Shown one piece after another: positions 49,398 through 61,275 of a stretch of 64,000 nt of DNA. Below the pieces are notes generated by a model. The model was not told the origin of the DNA, did not search any database, and saw only the letters and a list, made by a program, of their open reading frames with translations. Position 1 is the stretch's first letter, and the number at the start of each line of letters is the position of its first letter. Origin of the DNA: Ligustrum vulgare (Eukaryota; Streptophyta; Magnoliopsida; Lamiales; Oleaceae); contig OY743183.1 in assembly GCA_963555705.1 (NCBI GenBank), forward strand, positions 27,067,932 to 27,131,931. Reading direction: 5' to 3'. Position numbers and translations under genes: made by a program.

Positions 49398-49600
49398 TAT
49401 AGAAACGTCGGAGCTCCACCGTGAGCAAGTGGCGTGAATTGAATGAACGGAGGTGGCTTTTGTGTGTAGCTCGTAAATGAATCCAAATGTATAGAGTTTG
49501 GGGGCGGAGGAAGAGAAGCGGGGTTCTGTTTGAAATCGTTAAGTTTTAGGCGATTGATGAGAGTGAGAATCCCTGTCCCCACCTTCAAACGCTCGGCACA
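49398..49600 (-). promoter_or_regulatory. 5' UTR and proximal promoter region of the pyruvate kinase gene
   Basis: Upstream of the ATG the minus strand is pyrimidine- and C-rich (CTTCTCTTCCTCCGCCCCC), unlike the surrounding AT-rich DNA, as expected for a plant 5' UTR. The start has A at -3. No confident TATA box was picked. Repeats begin about 280 bp upstream at 49676. Confidence 0.45.
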
Positions 49601-49675
49601 CTCGTGCTTGTTAAAATACTAAAATATTTAGCGGTGAAAGATCCAAATTCAAATTTAATCACAAGGAAATATGAC

Positions 49676-50572
49676 AAAATAAGTTCATGTTCTCTTTGCT
49701 GTTTTTGAGGTCGTTTTCTGTTTTTATTTTCGAAAACGTTAAAAATGCGTTCTCTTTATCATTTTCGAAAACGCATTTTGGAAAATAAAAATAAAAAAAA
49801 TTTGTACACAAAACGCAAAACGTCAAAAACCTCATTTTGGACGTTTTGTGTGTATTTCGACAAAAAATGTCCAAAACGTGAAAAAAGCGTTTTGGGAATT
49901 TTTTTTTTTTTTTTTTAAAAAAATTATCTTAACTTAAAACTAAACTTAATATAAAGTTTTTATTTTTTATTTATTTATTTATTTATTTATTTTAGAATTA
50001 TCCTAACTTGGAACTAAGGCTAAATAAAGATTTTTTTTTTTTTTTTTTTAAGAATTATCCTAACTTTGAACTAAGCTTAAATAAAGTTTTATTGAATTCA
50101 ATATCAACATTAAAAAAAAAAAATTAAGTGAGAATTCTTGTTGTTATATTTCAAAAAAATGCACTAATAAATGGACTCTGATGGTTTTGAAAGAACTTGT
50201 ATTTTCTGGATTTTAATAGAAGTAGAACTTTCTTTAATCCCGAACCTGACAAAGCTGTGTTAATATAGATTCTTAATGCTTACATTAGTATGTTGCATGT
50301 AACCATGTTTTCAGTGTATTGTGAAAGAAAATTTGAGTTTGAATTAGTAGTATTCTGCAAACAAATTAATTAAAATAGTTTAACTACTATTCTGCAAAAT
50401 TTCAAGCAGAACGTGTTTTCCAGTTTTTCATTTTCAAAAACAGTTTTCAGAAATGACAAACCAAACGCGTTTTCAGCAAATTTGAAAACAAAAATGAAAA
50501 CAGGAAACACAAAACATTTTCGAAAATGAAAATACAAAATAAAATACAAACAGAACGTCACCTAATATTGAG
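49676..50572. mobile_element. MITE-like element upstream of pyruvate kinase
   Basis: The left end GTTCTCTTTGCTGTTTTTG, then CTGTTTTTATTTTCGAAAACG, is mirrored at the right end (reversed: GACGTTCTGTTTGTATTTT, CATTTTCGAAAATG). Three internal copies of GAATTATCCTAACTTGGAAC-like units occur at 49922-50090. The left half recurs as a direct repeat at 54431-54830. Confidence 0.6.
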
Positions 50573-50974
50573 ATGCAAAACATTACAGAAATAACGATGA
50601 TTGAGTTGTAAATGAATATAATTATTCTTGTTTTCTTTACTTTCTACTTTCTATCTAGCTCACAAATTCACTCAATGGTAAATTCTTGTTCTAAGGATAA
50701 ACGGTAAAAATAATTCCCAAAATTCGGACTTCTTGTAAAAATAGTCCTCAACGTTTAGATTTTGACATTTATATTCTCAGAATTACCAAACGTTGCGCAA
50801 ATGGTCATTACTGTCAAATTTCGTTAGTTCCCACAGTTAAAAACGTGAAAATAACACAAATGTTCCATAATCTTTGAGTTTCTTGCAATAATAATCCATA
50901 ACATATTAAACTCATGTTTGGTGTATTTAATTTATAACCTACAAACGTTTGACATATTTAGTCCACAACATATT

Positions 50975-51397
50975 AACCCCCGTTTGAGACCAATTATTTC
51001 AAATAATGTGGTTTTTAATTATAATTTTTTCAAGAATTTGTGATTAAAAACTAAGATTCTTTTTTAGATTTTTGCATAAATTATTTTATTGATAGAATAT
51101 ATGGTTGAAAACGAGTTTTTAAAAAATAAAGTTTATTCTGAATTTTTAAAATGTACAGTAAAATATTTACCAAAAATTCAATGCATTAACAGTTCAACAT
51201 ATTGGTAAAAAAAATAAAAAATTCATGGAACATAAAAAAACAAATACGTTGGACATTATTTTAAGAATTGAATAACAAATATATTTTTATCAATTCTACT
51301 TTCGATTTCGAGAACCGGTCGATATCGATTTTCAAAATTTCATTTTTTCAAAGCTCATTTTCTTCCATGCATTCTATTAATAAAATAATCTACATAT
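50975..51397. repeat. MITE whose right end is split by a Helitron
   Basis: CCCGTTTGAGACCAATTATT starts the unit. An arm TAAATTATTTTATTGATAGA (about 51077) is mirrored by TCTATTAATAAAATAATCTA just before the Helitron start at 51398. A second, inverted copy of most of this unit lies at about 54145-54430. Confidence 0.55.
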
Positions 51398-54090
51398 CTA
51401 TATAATATATAAAAGTAGCTGAGTTTTGGCGGGAAAACTCAGCTTTTATTATGTTCACACTCCAAAATTCAGCTTTTATTGTGTTCACACTGTTACTTCA
51501 ACTTAAGTATTTTTATGGAGAGTTTTTTTCACTTATTTATATTTGGTTATTTGTGTTTAAACCTCTCTTTTCATAAAATTATTCTAATCTTTTAATGTTT
51601 TGAATTTTACAAATAAGTATTTGTGTGCACTCATACAAATTCAATGTAAAATTTTCAGTTCAAAATTATATCGAAGTTGTATTATGCATCTAATGCTAAA
51701 TAAATATTATCGTATAAAACTTTTTATAAATAATCTTATTTTTTTAGTTATTTAGTACATCTAAAAATCCGAACTCCTTTGTATTGCGTTCTAATTAGTT
51801 CTTTTATAGAAAGTTACATTTAATGCATAAATAATTTTCTACAATAATTGTGATGTGTTATTGGTCTCAATCTTATAAATGAATAATTTCGTTCGGTCAT
51901 ACAAATCTAACTTCGAATTTTCATTTTCATTTATGTCGAATATTTAATCAAGTTATATTAAATTTTGTTTTAAATAGTCATACTTTTAAGTTCTTTGTTA
52001 CATATACATAATAACCTTCTTTTCTATATCAGATTATTTATCAAAATAATTTTATTTACAATTACATTTAATTTTTTATTCCATAAAGTCTCATATCACA
52101 TTTTTTAACATTAACGATTAACAAATTTATTTATATTGTTTTGAAATTATATAGTTATTAATGGTTTTTTTGTCATAATTGTTAAGTCTAAATTTTAAAA
52201 AATAATTAACTATGACATGATATTAATTGTTATATTTTAATTCAATATTTATGATTCTTAAATTTCTACAACAATAAGTAAATTGTCTCCCAATTTACTT
52301 AACTGAAAATTAAGATGATCAATGTTATATTATAATTTTCATGAAAAAACAATTACGTTATATAAATATTGTAAAAACATATAATACCATGAATTTGATG
52401 CATCTTTGTCAAGTTCAAAATTTTAGTTTTTTTTTTCTTTTTCTATGATTATCGAATACGTTTCTTATACGTGTTATCTTGGATGATGATTATGAATTGT
52501 AGGGACAAGAATTATTTCCAAATGATTGTGAATTTGAACAAATTAATATTTGACTCCTTAATTTTGATTTGTTGACAGTAAAAAGTGAGTTGCATTTTTT
52601 TAATTGAATGTTTGTCTTTATTTTTATTTTAATTTTAATTTTTTAAAATTTGGAGGGTTGACTGTTTGAAATCGTGGTTTTGACAATTGAAACTTAAACC
52701 AAATCGTTTAATGCGGTTTGGAATTTTTCCAAACCGAACCAAACTAAATCATTTGTTGTGGTTTAATTATATTTCACGATTTATTTGTTCACCCCTACTT
52801 TGTTGTATTTAAGAGAAAGTGAAGATCCTTCTTATGGAAGATCATTCTCTTATTTTGAAAGATTTGTTATATGGTAGGGACGACAGGATTAAGAATTTCG
52901 TTGAGAACATTCCGACATATAACATAATGTTTTCGTTCACTTTTATGGGGAGATTAAATAATGGGCGAAATGATGGTGGTGGGCCTCCCGTCTTCAGATT
53001 ACACAGTCAAAATTATAATAAGATTGAAAGTATGTTGCCTAATGACGGTTCAACTCTACAATTTGCTCGCTTTACATTGTTGACAATGTGAATAAGGTTG
53101 AAAGCAGAAAAAGGCTCTTGGGGTACGTATTATGTATTTATTGCTTTTATATTTATATTGTTTACAAATAATTTTGTTGCTATAGACTGAAATTTAATTT
53201 ATATCTTTTAATGTCCCTTGATAGGAGTGAATCATGCGATTCAATGTTGCGTGATTGTATAGTTTTTTATTTGAAAAATATGCTAGACAAATACAACAAA
53301 TTGTTAAGACAATTTAGGTCGGTTTGAGAAAAGATGATTGAGGAAAACATTTCAAAAATAAGACTTATACTTATTGGTCGTTGGGCAACCGATGATAGCC
53401 AATATGATTTTCCTATTGTCGATGAAATTGGTGAATTGATTGTCGGTGAATTTTGATATACGACTTGAACACAGAGATATCTTTATTGGGCAACGTGGTG
53501 GACCGTTACATCGGATAAGTGAAGGACACAAGTTCTTTTTGAGAAATATTGATCATATACAGGGATTGTACAATGGAACAAGGTTGATAGTTACAAAACT
53601 TGGCGACCATGTTCTAGAAGGTCAAATTCTTTCTAGCATCAATGCAGGACACATGTTCTTTATTTCAATGATATCGTTGAGTCCTTCTGATTCTAGAAAT
53701 CCTATTAGATTTAAAAGAAGACAATTTCTATTGATGGCGTCTTATGTCATGATTATCAATAAGAGTCAGGAACAATCATTTTCGCATGTGGGACTTCTTC
53801 TTAAATGACTGATATTTACATATGGCAACATTATGTTGCAATTTTTAGGATGAAAAATTGTTTCAGATTAAAGATGTTGATTTGTGATAAGAATGGAAGA
53901 CCAACAAAATTAACAAACAATGTTGTGTACAAAGAAGTATTCCAGAATTTGTAGTCATATGAAACCAATAAATAATGATATCTCTTATTTGCGGAATTTA
54001 TTTATTTTATCTAAATGATTCATCTAATTTCACATTGAATTATTTTTATCAAGACGTTTCTTCCCGTGCATCGCACGGGTGATTCACTAG
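51398..54090 (+). mobile_element. Helitron, 2.69 kb, internally deleted
   Basis: It begins TCTATATAATATATAAAAG after an A. It ends with a strong hairpin CCCGTGCATCGCACGGG (54063-54079), then TGATTCA and CTAG before a T, exactly as expected for plant Helitron insertion between A and T. Inside lie remains of the Helitron N-terminal domain and of the helicase C-terminus, in the element's own orientation. The call is supported by both ends and by coding content. Confidence 0.9.
52819..53808 (+). pseudogene. RepHel relic: Helitron N-terminal domain joined to helicase C-terminus
   Basis: Frame 52819-53091 reads LLYGRDDRIKNFVENIPTYN and GGGPPVFRLHSQNYNKIESM, the Helitron N-terminal domain. About 53230-53450 keeps a broken conserved stretch (LILIGRWATDD, ELIVGEF). 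Frame 53440-53808 has FLRNIDHIQGLYNGTRLIVT, FKRRQFLLMASYVMIINKSQ and SFSHVGLLL, the end of the Pif1-like helicase. Most of the Rep nuclease and the helicase Walker motifs are missing. Neither part can act alone. Confidence 0.88.
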
Positions 54091-54430
54091 TAAATTTAAA
54101 AAATCCTAACTTTTTAAATACAAATTCTTCAAATTTACTTTTCAAATCGATTAATTCTCAAAATCGAAAGTAGAACTAATAAAAATATATTTGTTATTCA
54201 ATTCCTAAAATGATGTCCAATATATTTGTTTGTTTATGTTACGTGAATTTTTATTTTTTGCCAATATGTTTAACTGTTAACGCGGTGAATTATTGTTAAA
54301 TATTTTACTGTGCACTTTACAAATTCAGAATAAACTTTATTTTTTAAAAAAATCATTTTCGACCACACATTTTATGAATAAAATAATTTACGAACAAATC
54401 CAAAAAAAATTCCCCAAAAAAAAATTCTTA
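54091..54430. repeat. inverted partner of the 51.0-51.4 kb MITE
   Basis: The reverse complement of about 54150-54415 matches 51070-51330 over roughly 260 bp (AAATAAAGTTTATTCTGAATT, GTTAAACATATTGG, TTGAATAACAAATATATTTTT, TCTACTTTCGAT). The Helitron thus lies between two opposed copies. Confidence 0.75.
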
Positions 54431-54830
54431 GGCCCTGCTCTCTTTGCTGTTTTGAGGTTGTTTTCTATTTTTATTTTCGAAAACACTAAAAACGCGTTCT
54501 CTTTACCATTTTCGAAAACGCATTTTGCAAAACCAAAAAAAAAAATTTTGTACACAAAATGCGAAACGCCTAAAATATCGTTTTGGGCGTTTTAAGTGTA
54601 TTTCAACAAAAAAATGTTCAAAACGTTGAAAACGCGTTTTGGGATTATTTTTTATTATTTTTTATTTTTTTAAAGAATCTTCCTAACTTGGAACAAAGCT
54701 TAAAATAAAGATTTTTTTTTTTTTTTTTTTTTGGACTTATCCTAATTTAGAATTAAGTTTAAAATAAAGTTTTATTGAATTCAATATCAACATTACTAAA
54801 AAAGTTAAATGGGAATTCTTGGAAATCACT
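54431..54830. repeat. second copy of the 49676 MITE (left half)
   Basis: A direct repeat of 49680-50130: CTCTCTTTGCTGTTTTGAGG, TTATTTTCGAAAAC, AAAACGCATTTTG, TTTTATTGAATTCAATATCA. It abuts the inverted MITE copy at 54430. Confidence 0.75.
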
Positions 54831-54959
54831 ATTTTAGGAAGAATTAAAGCCCTTTGATTCTTCTTTCCAACGCATTTTAAATCATCACAATTGAACGTCA
54901 GTAAAAAAAGTTATGACCAAAATACCAAGAGAAGCCACAGCTGGAAAAAAAAAAATTCA

Positions 54960-55460
54960 CTCGACCGCGCGCGAGAATTTTTGTGCGATCGTGCGAAAAT
55001 GAAAAAAATGGGCAAATTGTCTTGAAGTCTACCACGCGACCACAACCTTTACTAAAACTTGATCTCGTGGTTCAACCGGATTAGGGTTTTCGCGAATTTT
55101 ATTGTTTATCCGTTTTTTGATTAATATGTCAGGGTTTGTACCTCTATAGCGACTACCTTAGTTGTTAGGTCCTTTTTTACTTATTTATATGTTATTTTTT
55201 TAATTGTAATAGTTAGACTTTGATTTTGAATAAACATATTGAGTGTTTTTCAATAGTAAATGTGTAGATTCACTTTACAAATTCGAACTTATCAAGATTA
55301 ATCGTCTTGTGGCGTTCAACCTGGACTTATCAAAGATTAACAATCTTTGTGGCTTTCAAATCCTGAACTTATCAAGGATCTGGAAAACCCTTGTGGCGTT
55401 CACAAATCGCGGTTCTTGCTTCCACATCGTCAGTTCTTGAGCCGTGAAGCTCAGGTCAAG
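54960..55460 (+). repeat. gypsy LTR fragment related to 58401-59122
   Basis: Shared landmarks with the later LTR are TCTACCACGCGACC, TTTCGCGAATTTTATT, repeated CTTATCAARGATT with TTGTGGCRTTC, and the 3' part. It ends without a recognised primer site. Bases 55461-55770 hold nothing further recognised. Confidence 0.65.
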
Positions 55461-56279
55461 ATCCTACCGTCCATCTCCAATTCATGATTCAAATGAGGAC
55501 TGAGCTAAAGCTTGATTCTATACACTGATAGATAGCGGCTCCCAAACACAAATGATAGGATAGTAAAGCTTCAATTCTTCCATTTATCGCTTCCTCAACT
55601 AGCACTCGGATGGAAATTTCACTTTTCTTGCCAAACAGGGTTTAAGCATCCATGTCTTGTATGATGTTTTTTTCATTTAAGGAAAATATAAATTCACTTA
55701 AAAAGATAGTTTCACCGTCACATTCAGGTAACAATTTTAGTGCATATTTGGTAAAGCTTGAATAATAGTTTAAGAGCAACTCCAACCAAACTGCAAAATG
55801 GTGTTTCACTGCAAAATGAAGTCATCTCCTTCCTCCAACCGGACTGCAAAATGGTGTTTCACTGCAAAATGAAGTCATCTCCTTCCTCCAACCGGACTGC
55901 ATCGCTATCTTCAAAATGGCAAATGGCGTTGCACTGTTCATTTAGTGAAAGTTTTATAGTTTTTGTTTGTTCCAATTTCGCCCTTCAGTTTTGTCTACCA
56001 AATTTGTTTCTTCCCTCTATGTCCATTGATGATTCTTTTATAATTCTTTTGTTTGTTTATATTTATATTTATTTATATTCTTTTTAATTTGTTATTATTT
56101 TGTTAACATAGTGAATTAATTTAATCTATTATAAATAAAAACTAATGATAATACTAAAATAAAATTGTTCATGATTAAAATTAAAAATTTACATAATTGA
56201 TAGGTAAAAATGAAGAACATAGAATAACAACACGATAAATAATCATGAAATAAAACATGATAAGTAAATTAAACTACGA

Positions 56280-57335
56280 TAATTTAATAATCCGATAAAT
56301 CATTTTCAGTTCCTTCTAGATCATCAAAATTTTGACTAAACAAAGTAGAGCTATTTTGAGATTTCTTGGTTAGTCATTGAGATCTCTTTTCCATAATCCG
56401 TAGTTGTTCGCTTTGAATAAACTCACGTAGACTTGGACTTGGTATGGAGTCCAACTCTTTAAGTAAGATTTTATTCTCTTCTTGAAATTCCACAACGGCT
56501 AACAACCACTATTTTTTCATCTATATGAAGAGAAAATAATAATTCAAGAGATGCAGGTGTTAGAAATTTTTCAGTGGAAGACTCTAATTGTGACATTACA
56601 AAGTTTCCACTTTTAATTTGAAAGTGGGGTAATGCTGTACTAACATTGTTAGTAATCTTTTCATTATCTTCGAGGATGCGCCAGTCTGCCAGACATGATC
56701 AAATTTGAAGCCTTTTTTCTCAATCTTGTCTTGTGCAAACAATATTTTTGCTCGATCGATCTGCAAGATTGTAGAAAGTAATTAAGCCTCCATTTGGTAA
56801 CATTGTGTGGTTTATAATTTTTATTTTTTTTTATTTTTATGTTTTTAAGTTAAAAGTAGTGGTTGAAACTTGGAGAGAGAAAATATGTATGGTTAATAAG
56901 TGGTTTGAAAAATTCTGTAGTTTATAAACTGGTTTATAAACCAGTTTATTTGATTTACCAAACAGATTCTAAGTTTCTATGCTAATTGAATAAAGAATTG
57001 TAAAATAAAATATTATATATAATACTCACAATATCTTGTTCAGATGCACCACTCGTATTAAGAAGTTCCACTTGTAGAATGCATTCCCTCAACTTAGAAA
57101 CAGTGGCCAAAATAACAGACAATCGAGATTGCAAAGACCTCAGGAGTCGATATTTAGTGATATATTCTAGTTTGGAGTTGTTATAGCTAGATTCAACTCG
57201 AGATCATAATTTATCTCTTGACTGATTAATACCAATAATTGGATTTTGAGAAGTGTCAAGCCAAACATGACTTAAGTGTTTGTCTTCTTCGTTGGAGTAT
57301 GAAGCACTTCATTTGCTTGAACTCGTTTTGAGGAG
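56280..57335 (-). pseudogene. Harbinger ORF1-like (Myb/SANT and NAM-associated domain) relic
   Basis: On the minus strand EEDKHLSHVWLDTSQNPIIG begins at about 57280, followed by SQSRLSVILATVSKLREC-like sequence and SGASEQDI near 57035. After the MITE, RAKILFAQDKIEKKGFKFDH appears near 56740, then VVEFQEENKILLKELDSIPS and SLREFIQSEQLRIMEKRSQ at about 56500-56380. This is the order of plant PIF/Harbinger ORF1 DNA-binding proteins. Stops (for example after DKL and KRSQ) disable it. Confidence 0.75.
56786..56969. mobile_element. 184-bp MITE nested in the Harbinger ORF1 relic
   Basis: The ends GCCTCCATTTGGTAA and, reversed, GAATCTGTTTGGTAA are flanked by TAA (56783-56785 and 56970-56972). The interior has the palindromic TTTATAAACTGG, CCAGTTTATAAA. 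Confidence 0.65.
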
Positions 57336-57435
57336 GTTCATAAGAGTAGGATAGTTGGATTTGCAAGAAGGTAAGTGTGAGATAAAATGGAATACATCAT
57401 ATCCTATTTTATAGTAAAAATATGCCCTACTGATT

Positions 57436-57960
57436 AGACTTGAAGATATCAATCCAATGGTTCAAATTTGATGAAATCCATCCAACATTTGAGATTGATA
57501 TCTCAAATAATATAAGATTTCAAGATACCAATCCAATAATTCAAATGTGATAAAATCCATCCAAAAGTTAAGATGTGATATCTCAAATTAGATAAGATAT
57601 GAATTCAAGATACCAATCAAACGGTTCAAATGTGATGAAATCCATCTAATAGTTAAGAGGTGATATCTCAAATTAGATAAGATAAGATTTCAAGATACCA
57701 ATCCAATGGTTCAAATGTGATGAAATCCATCCAACGTTTAAGATGTAATATTTTAAATTAGATAAGACAAGATCTCAAGATACCAATCCAACGGTTCAAA
57801 TGTGATGAAATACATCCAACGTTTAAGATGTGATATTTTAAATTAGATAAGATAAGATCTCAAGATACCAATCCAACGGTTCAAATGAGATGAAATCCAT
57901 TCAACGGTTAAGATGTGATATCTCTAATTAGACAAGATAAGATTTCAAGTTATTAATCCA
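57436..57960. repeat. 85-bp tandem array inside the Harbinger element
   Basis: Six to seven units start near AAGATACCAATCCAACGGTT and contain GATGAAATCCATCCAACG and AGATGTGATAT, at a period close to 85 bp. The last units are the most alike. Confidence 0.88.
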
Positions 57961-58400
57961 ATTTATAATGTGGAGAACTCCATCCAACGCCTATCTTAGT
58001 TTTTCATGAAGCACTCACTCCAGAAGTTTAGATAGTCATATATGAAAATGTTCGATTTCAAGAATTTCTTATTCGAAATAGATGAATTAAGGATAAAGAA
58101 TCCCATGTTGCACTTTGCAATGCATTAATTGATCATTTGTGGTGTGTGTGTGTGTGTATTACACCATTTTAGAGTAAATTTACCTTATTTTGAAGTCAAT
58201 GAGGGTGGAGATGCTCTAAGTATGTCAAGCACACTTCTAATCCACAGACCCACATCTTATGACCCATTTTTTTATCCAAACATTATTTGGGAACTGGTGG
58301 TTTAATTTTAAGGGAAGGGGAAAAAAGAGAGATAAAAAATGACCAAACCCCAGGCCAGCCCCTCCTTCCAGCCTAGGTAATGATTCTTGAAGATAAATTG

Positions 58401-59122
58401 TGTAGATTTGATAAGTCAAGCTTAGCTATTTTTGATGGGATCCAAAGTATGAAATCAAGGAAGAAATCAGATTACAAGGAATCAAATAGTAAACAAAAGT
58501 TTAGACAGTGGCTCAAAAGAACAAGAGAAATTGATAAAAGAAGGCCAAAGACTAGTGAAAGCGGGTGGAAGCCGAAATTCAAGTTGAAGAACGAAATAGG
58601 GAAAATCTAGCCAAAAATTCTACCACGCGACCGCGCAGAGGAAATAAGGAACAACCATGCAATCCTTGTTCAAATGGTCAGAATGCTAATTGCGTCTACC
58701 ATGCGACCGTGTGGTTCTACCAAGTTAGGGCTTTCGCGAATTTTATTCTATTTTTCGTCTTAGTTTAGTAATTCCATAAATTGAAGCCCCTTGGCGGTCA
58801 GGACTCTTTAGTTACTTTTTTGCATTATATTATCTATTTTCATCATTGTAAAATATTTTTAGGTTTTGATTTATTGAGAGTTTTTTGAATTTAAGGTTTG
58901 GAGTTTTCTCTTTTTCAATTGTTCTTCAAAACACTCCAAGAATTTATCAAAGATTCATAATGTTTGTGGCATTCTATACTAGAACTTATCAAAGAATTAG
59001 GCAATCCTCGTGACATTCAACAATTCTATTGTCTACGTTATTGTTTTTAACTGAATTTAGATCTTTTCGTTGTTTTCAGTTTTAATTCCGCGTGTTTATC
59101 GCTTATCCCAAATGGTATCGCA
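58401..59122 (+). repeat. 5' LTR of a Ty3/gypsy element
   Basis: The 3' end ATCGCA at 59122 is followed after three bases by the primer site AGTAGTATCAGAGCT (59126-59140, tRNA-Met type) and then gag. The 5' limit TGTAGATTTG at 58401 is inferred from the TG start. Part of the LTR recurs at 54960-55460. There is no 3' partner. Confidence 0.6.
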
Positions 59123-59125
59123 TCA

Positions 59126-59140
59126 AGTAGTATCAGAGCT
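59126..59140 (+). other. primer binding site of the gypsy element
   Basis: AGTAGTATCAGAGCT matches the tRNA-Met-type site with one change from TGGTATCAGAGC. Confidence 0.7.
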
Positions 59141-59618
59141 TGGATCTAAATTCAATTTCTTTTGTTATTTCTTGGTTTTCTTGATTTCTTGATTTTCTTG
59201 TGTTTTTCGTATTCTTCATAAATTTTCAGTCATTGATCCAAAAAAGTACTCTAAAAAAATCAAAAGTATTTTTTGTGTTCATTTTTCATTAAAATTAAAC
59301 TCCGTTTGTTCTTCTATATTCGTAGTCGAGTTTCCTAGCAAATAAAAAAACAATTATTTGTTTTTTAACTTCGAGAAATTGTATAAAATTTGAAAATAAT
59401 TTCCAGAATTTCTCAATTTAATTTTTTCCTCGTGTCTTCCATTTTCTCATTTCTTGAGTTCTTGAAATAGTTCTTTGGGGAACTTGAAAAGGGATATAGA
59501 GAGCTAAAATGCAAGAGTTGTGAGTTAAATATCAAAAAAAAAAAGTACAATAGAGTGATACACGAGAGTAAAAAACACGTGAGGAAACTTTTTTCTTTGA
59601 TAACTAACCATATCTGAC

Positions 59619-61110
59619 ATGAAAGAATCATCATCTTCATCAGTAGGTGACAACAAAAGATATGACATGAGAGGTTCATCAGTGTCATCGATGGGAGGCA
59701 ATAAGCTTCAACGTAAACAATTTAATATGATGGAAGCCATGCATGAGCAATTTGAAAGGGTAATGACTAGATTGGATAGGCATGATGAAAATATTGCTCA
59801 TTTCAGCAGGGAAAAGAGTTAGGAGAGAAAATAATCTTATGTATGGGTATAGGTTTGATGATGAGGGAATCGGAATTGAGGGAGAAAGTGTTCAATCTTC
59901 CATGGCTAATGTGAGAAGAATGAGATATAGAGAAGATGGGACTGAAAGGGGGGCATAGGAGACATCACGGGGGATAGGTATGTAGTAGATGGGAACCATA
60001 GAAATTTAAAGATGACCATACCATCTTTCCAAGGAGGAGTGATCCTAAGTGTATCTAGACTGGGAGAAGAAGGTGGAGTTAATATTTGATCACCACAACT
60101 ATTCGGAGGAGAAGAAGGTGAAACTAGTTCTTATAGATTTTACTGATTATACCATCATTTGGTGTGATCAACTGGTGACAGGTAGGAGAAGGAACTTTGA
60201 GAGGCTTGTAGAAATTTGTGGTGAGTTGAAGGTAATAATGAGGAAGATGTTCATCCCAAATCATTATAGGGATTTTTACCAAAGGTTGCAGGGGCTTATG
60301 TAGAGGTCTAGAAGTGTGGAGGCTTATCATTAGGATATGGAGGTGGTTATGATTAGGGAAAATATTGTGGAGGATAGGGAGGCTAAAATGACTGGGTTTT
60401 TTTTGAGTGGATTAAATAGGGAAATAGCCAATGTAATTGACCTGCAACACTATGTGGAGTTGGAGGAGATGGTGTACATGACAATGAAGGTTGAAAGACA
60501 ATTGAAGCGAAAGGGGGCAGTAAGGCAATCTTCGGGCACTTATCCTGCTTCACAACCAAAAAGAGAAAATAATGAAACCATGTCTCAAGAGGGAGGGAGA
60601 AACAACACCCAAAATTGAAAATATTTCTGATCCCCAACCTACTAAGGATAGAAATATAAAATGTTTTAAACATTTGGGTTCGGGTCACATTGCTTCTCAA
60701 TATCCAAATAAAAGAATAATGATTATGCGTAATGGGGACGTTGTGACAGATGATGAATTTGAAGGAATGCCTAAATTGGAGGATGCCATTGACAGTGAAG
60801 GATTAACATATTCTGCAATAGGTGAAGTTCTTGTTGATGGTCATGTTCTTAGCACTAGAATTTCCGTGGATAAGGTGGATAAAAAAAGGGATAATATTTT
60901 TCATACTAGGTGCTTGGTGAGTAATAAAGTTTGTAGTATGGTTATTGATGGGGGAAGTTGCATTAATGTAGTTAGTACTGTCTTAGTAAAGAAATTGGGA
61001 TTATCTTTGATGAAACACCCTAGCCTTTATAAGTTACAATGGTTGACTGAGTTTGAGGAGATTAAAGTGAACAAAAAGGTTAGGGTACAATTTTCTATTG
61101 GTGGGGTATG
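59619..61110 (+). pseudogene. Ty3/gypsy gag, zinc knuckle and protease relic
   Basis: The start at 59619 gives a short polar region with EAMHEQFERVMTRLDRHDEN, then gag proper in shifted frames: YLDWEKKVELIFDHHNYSEE and KVKLVLIDFTDYTIIWCDQL at 60049-60180, and FFLSGLNREIANVIDLQHYV near 60400. A zinc-knuckle-like CFKHLGSGHIASQYPN (second Cys changed to His, fourth Cys to Tyr) lies at about 60660. The aspartic protease core is VIDGGSCINVVSTVLVKKLG near 60940. Stops at 59819 and 60301 and frame changes near 60600 disable it. RT, RNase H and integrase are absent; the element breaks off at about 61150. Confidence 0.8.
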
Positions 61111-61146
61111 AAGATGAGGTAATTTGTGATGTAGTACCTATGCATA

Positions 61147-61275
61147 TTGGACATATATTATAGGGTAGGCCACGACAACATGAAAGTAGAGTAGTACATG
61201 ATGGATTTGGACATATATTATAGGTTAGGCCATGACAACATGATAGGAAAGTGGTACATGATGGATTTAAGAATC
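61147..61275 (+). repeat. about 60-bp tandem duplication at the gypsy break point
   Basis: TTGGACATATATTATAGG, AACATGA and GTACATGATGGATTT occur twice (61147 and 61207). Gypsy homology is lost just after the second copy. Confidence 0.8.

Larger units (their letters stand above)
55774..58216. mobile_element. PIF/Harbinger element, 2.44 kb, ORF1 relic only
   Basis: Terminal inverted repeats GAGCAACTCCAACC (left) and GAGCATCTCCACCC (right, reversed) are flanked by TAA on both sides (55771-55773 and 58217-58219), the standard PIF/Harbinger target. A unit of about 54 bp (GACTGCAAAATGGTGTTTCA...) is tandemly duplicated next to the left end. The interior holds an ORF1-type relic on the minus strand, a nested 184-bp MITE and an 85-bp tandem array. 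No DDE transposase was seen. Confidence 0.9.
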
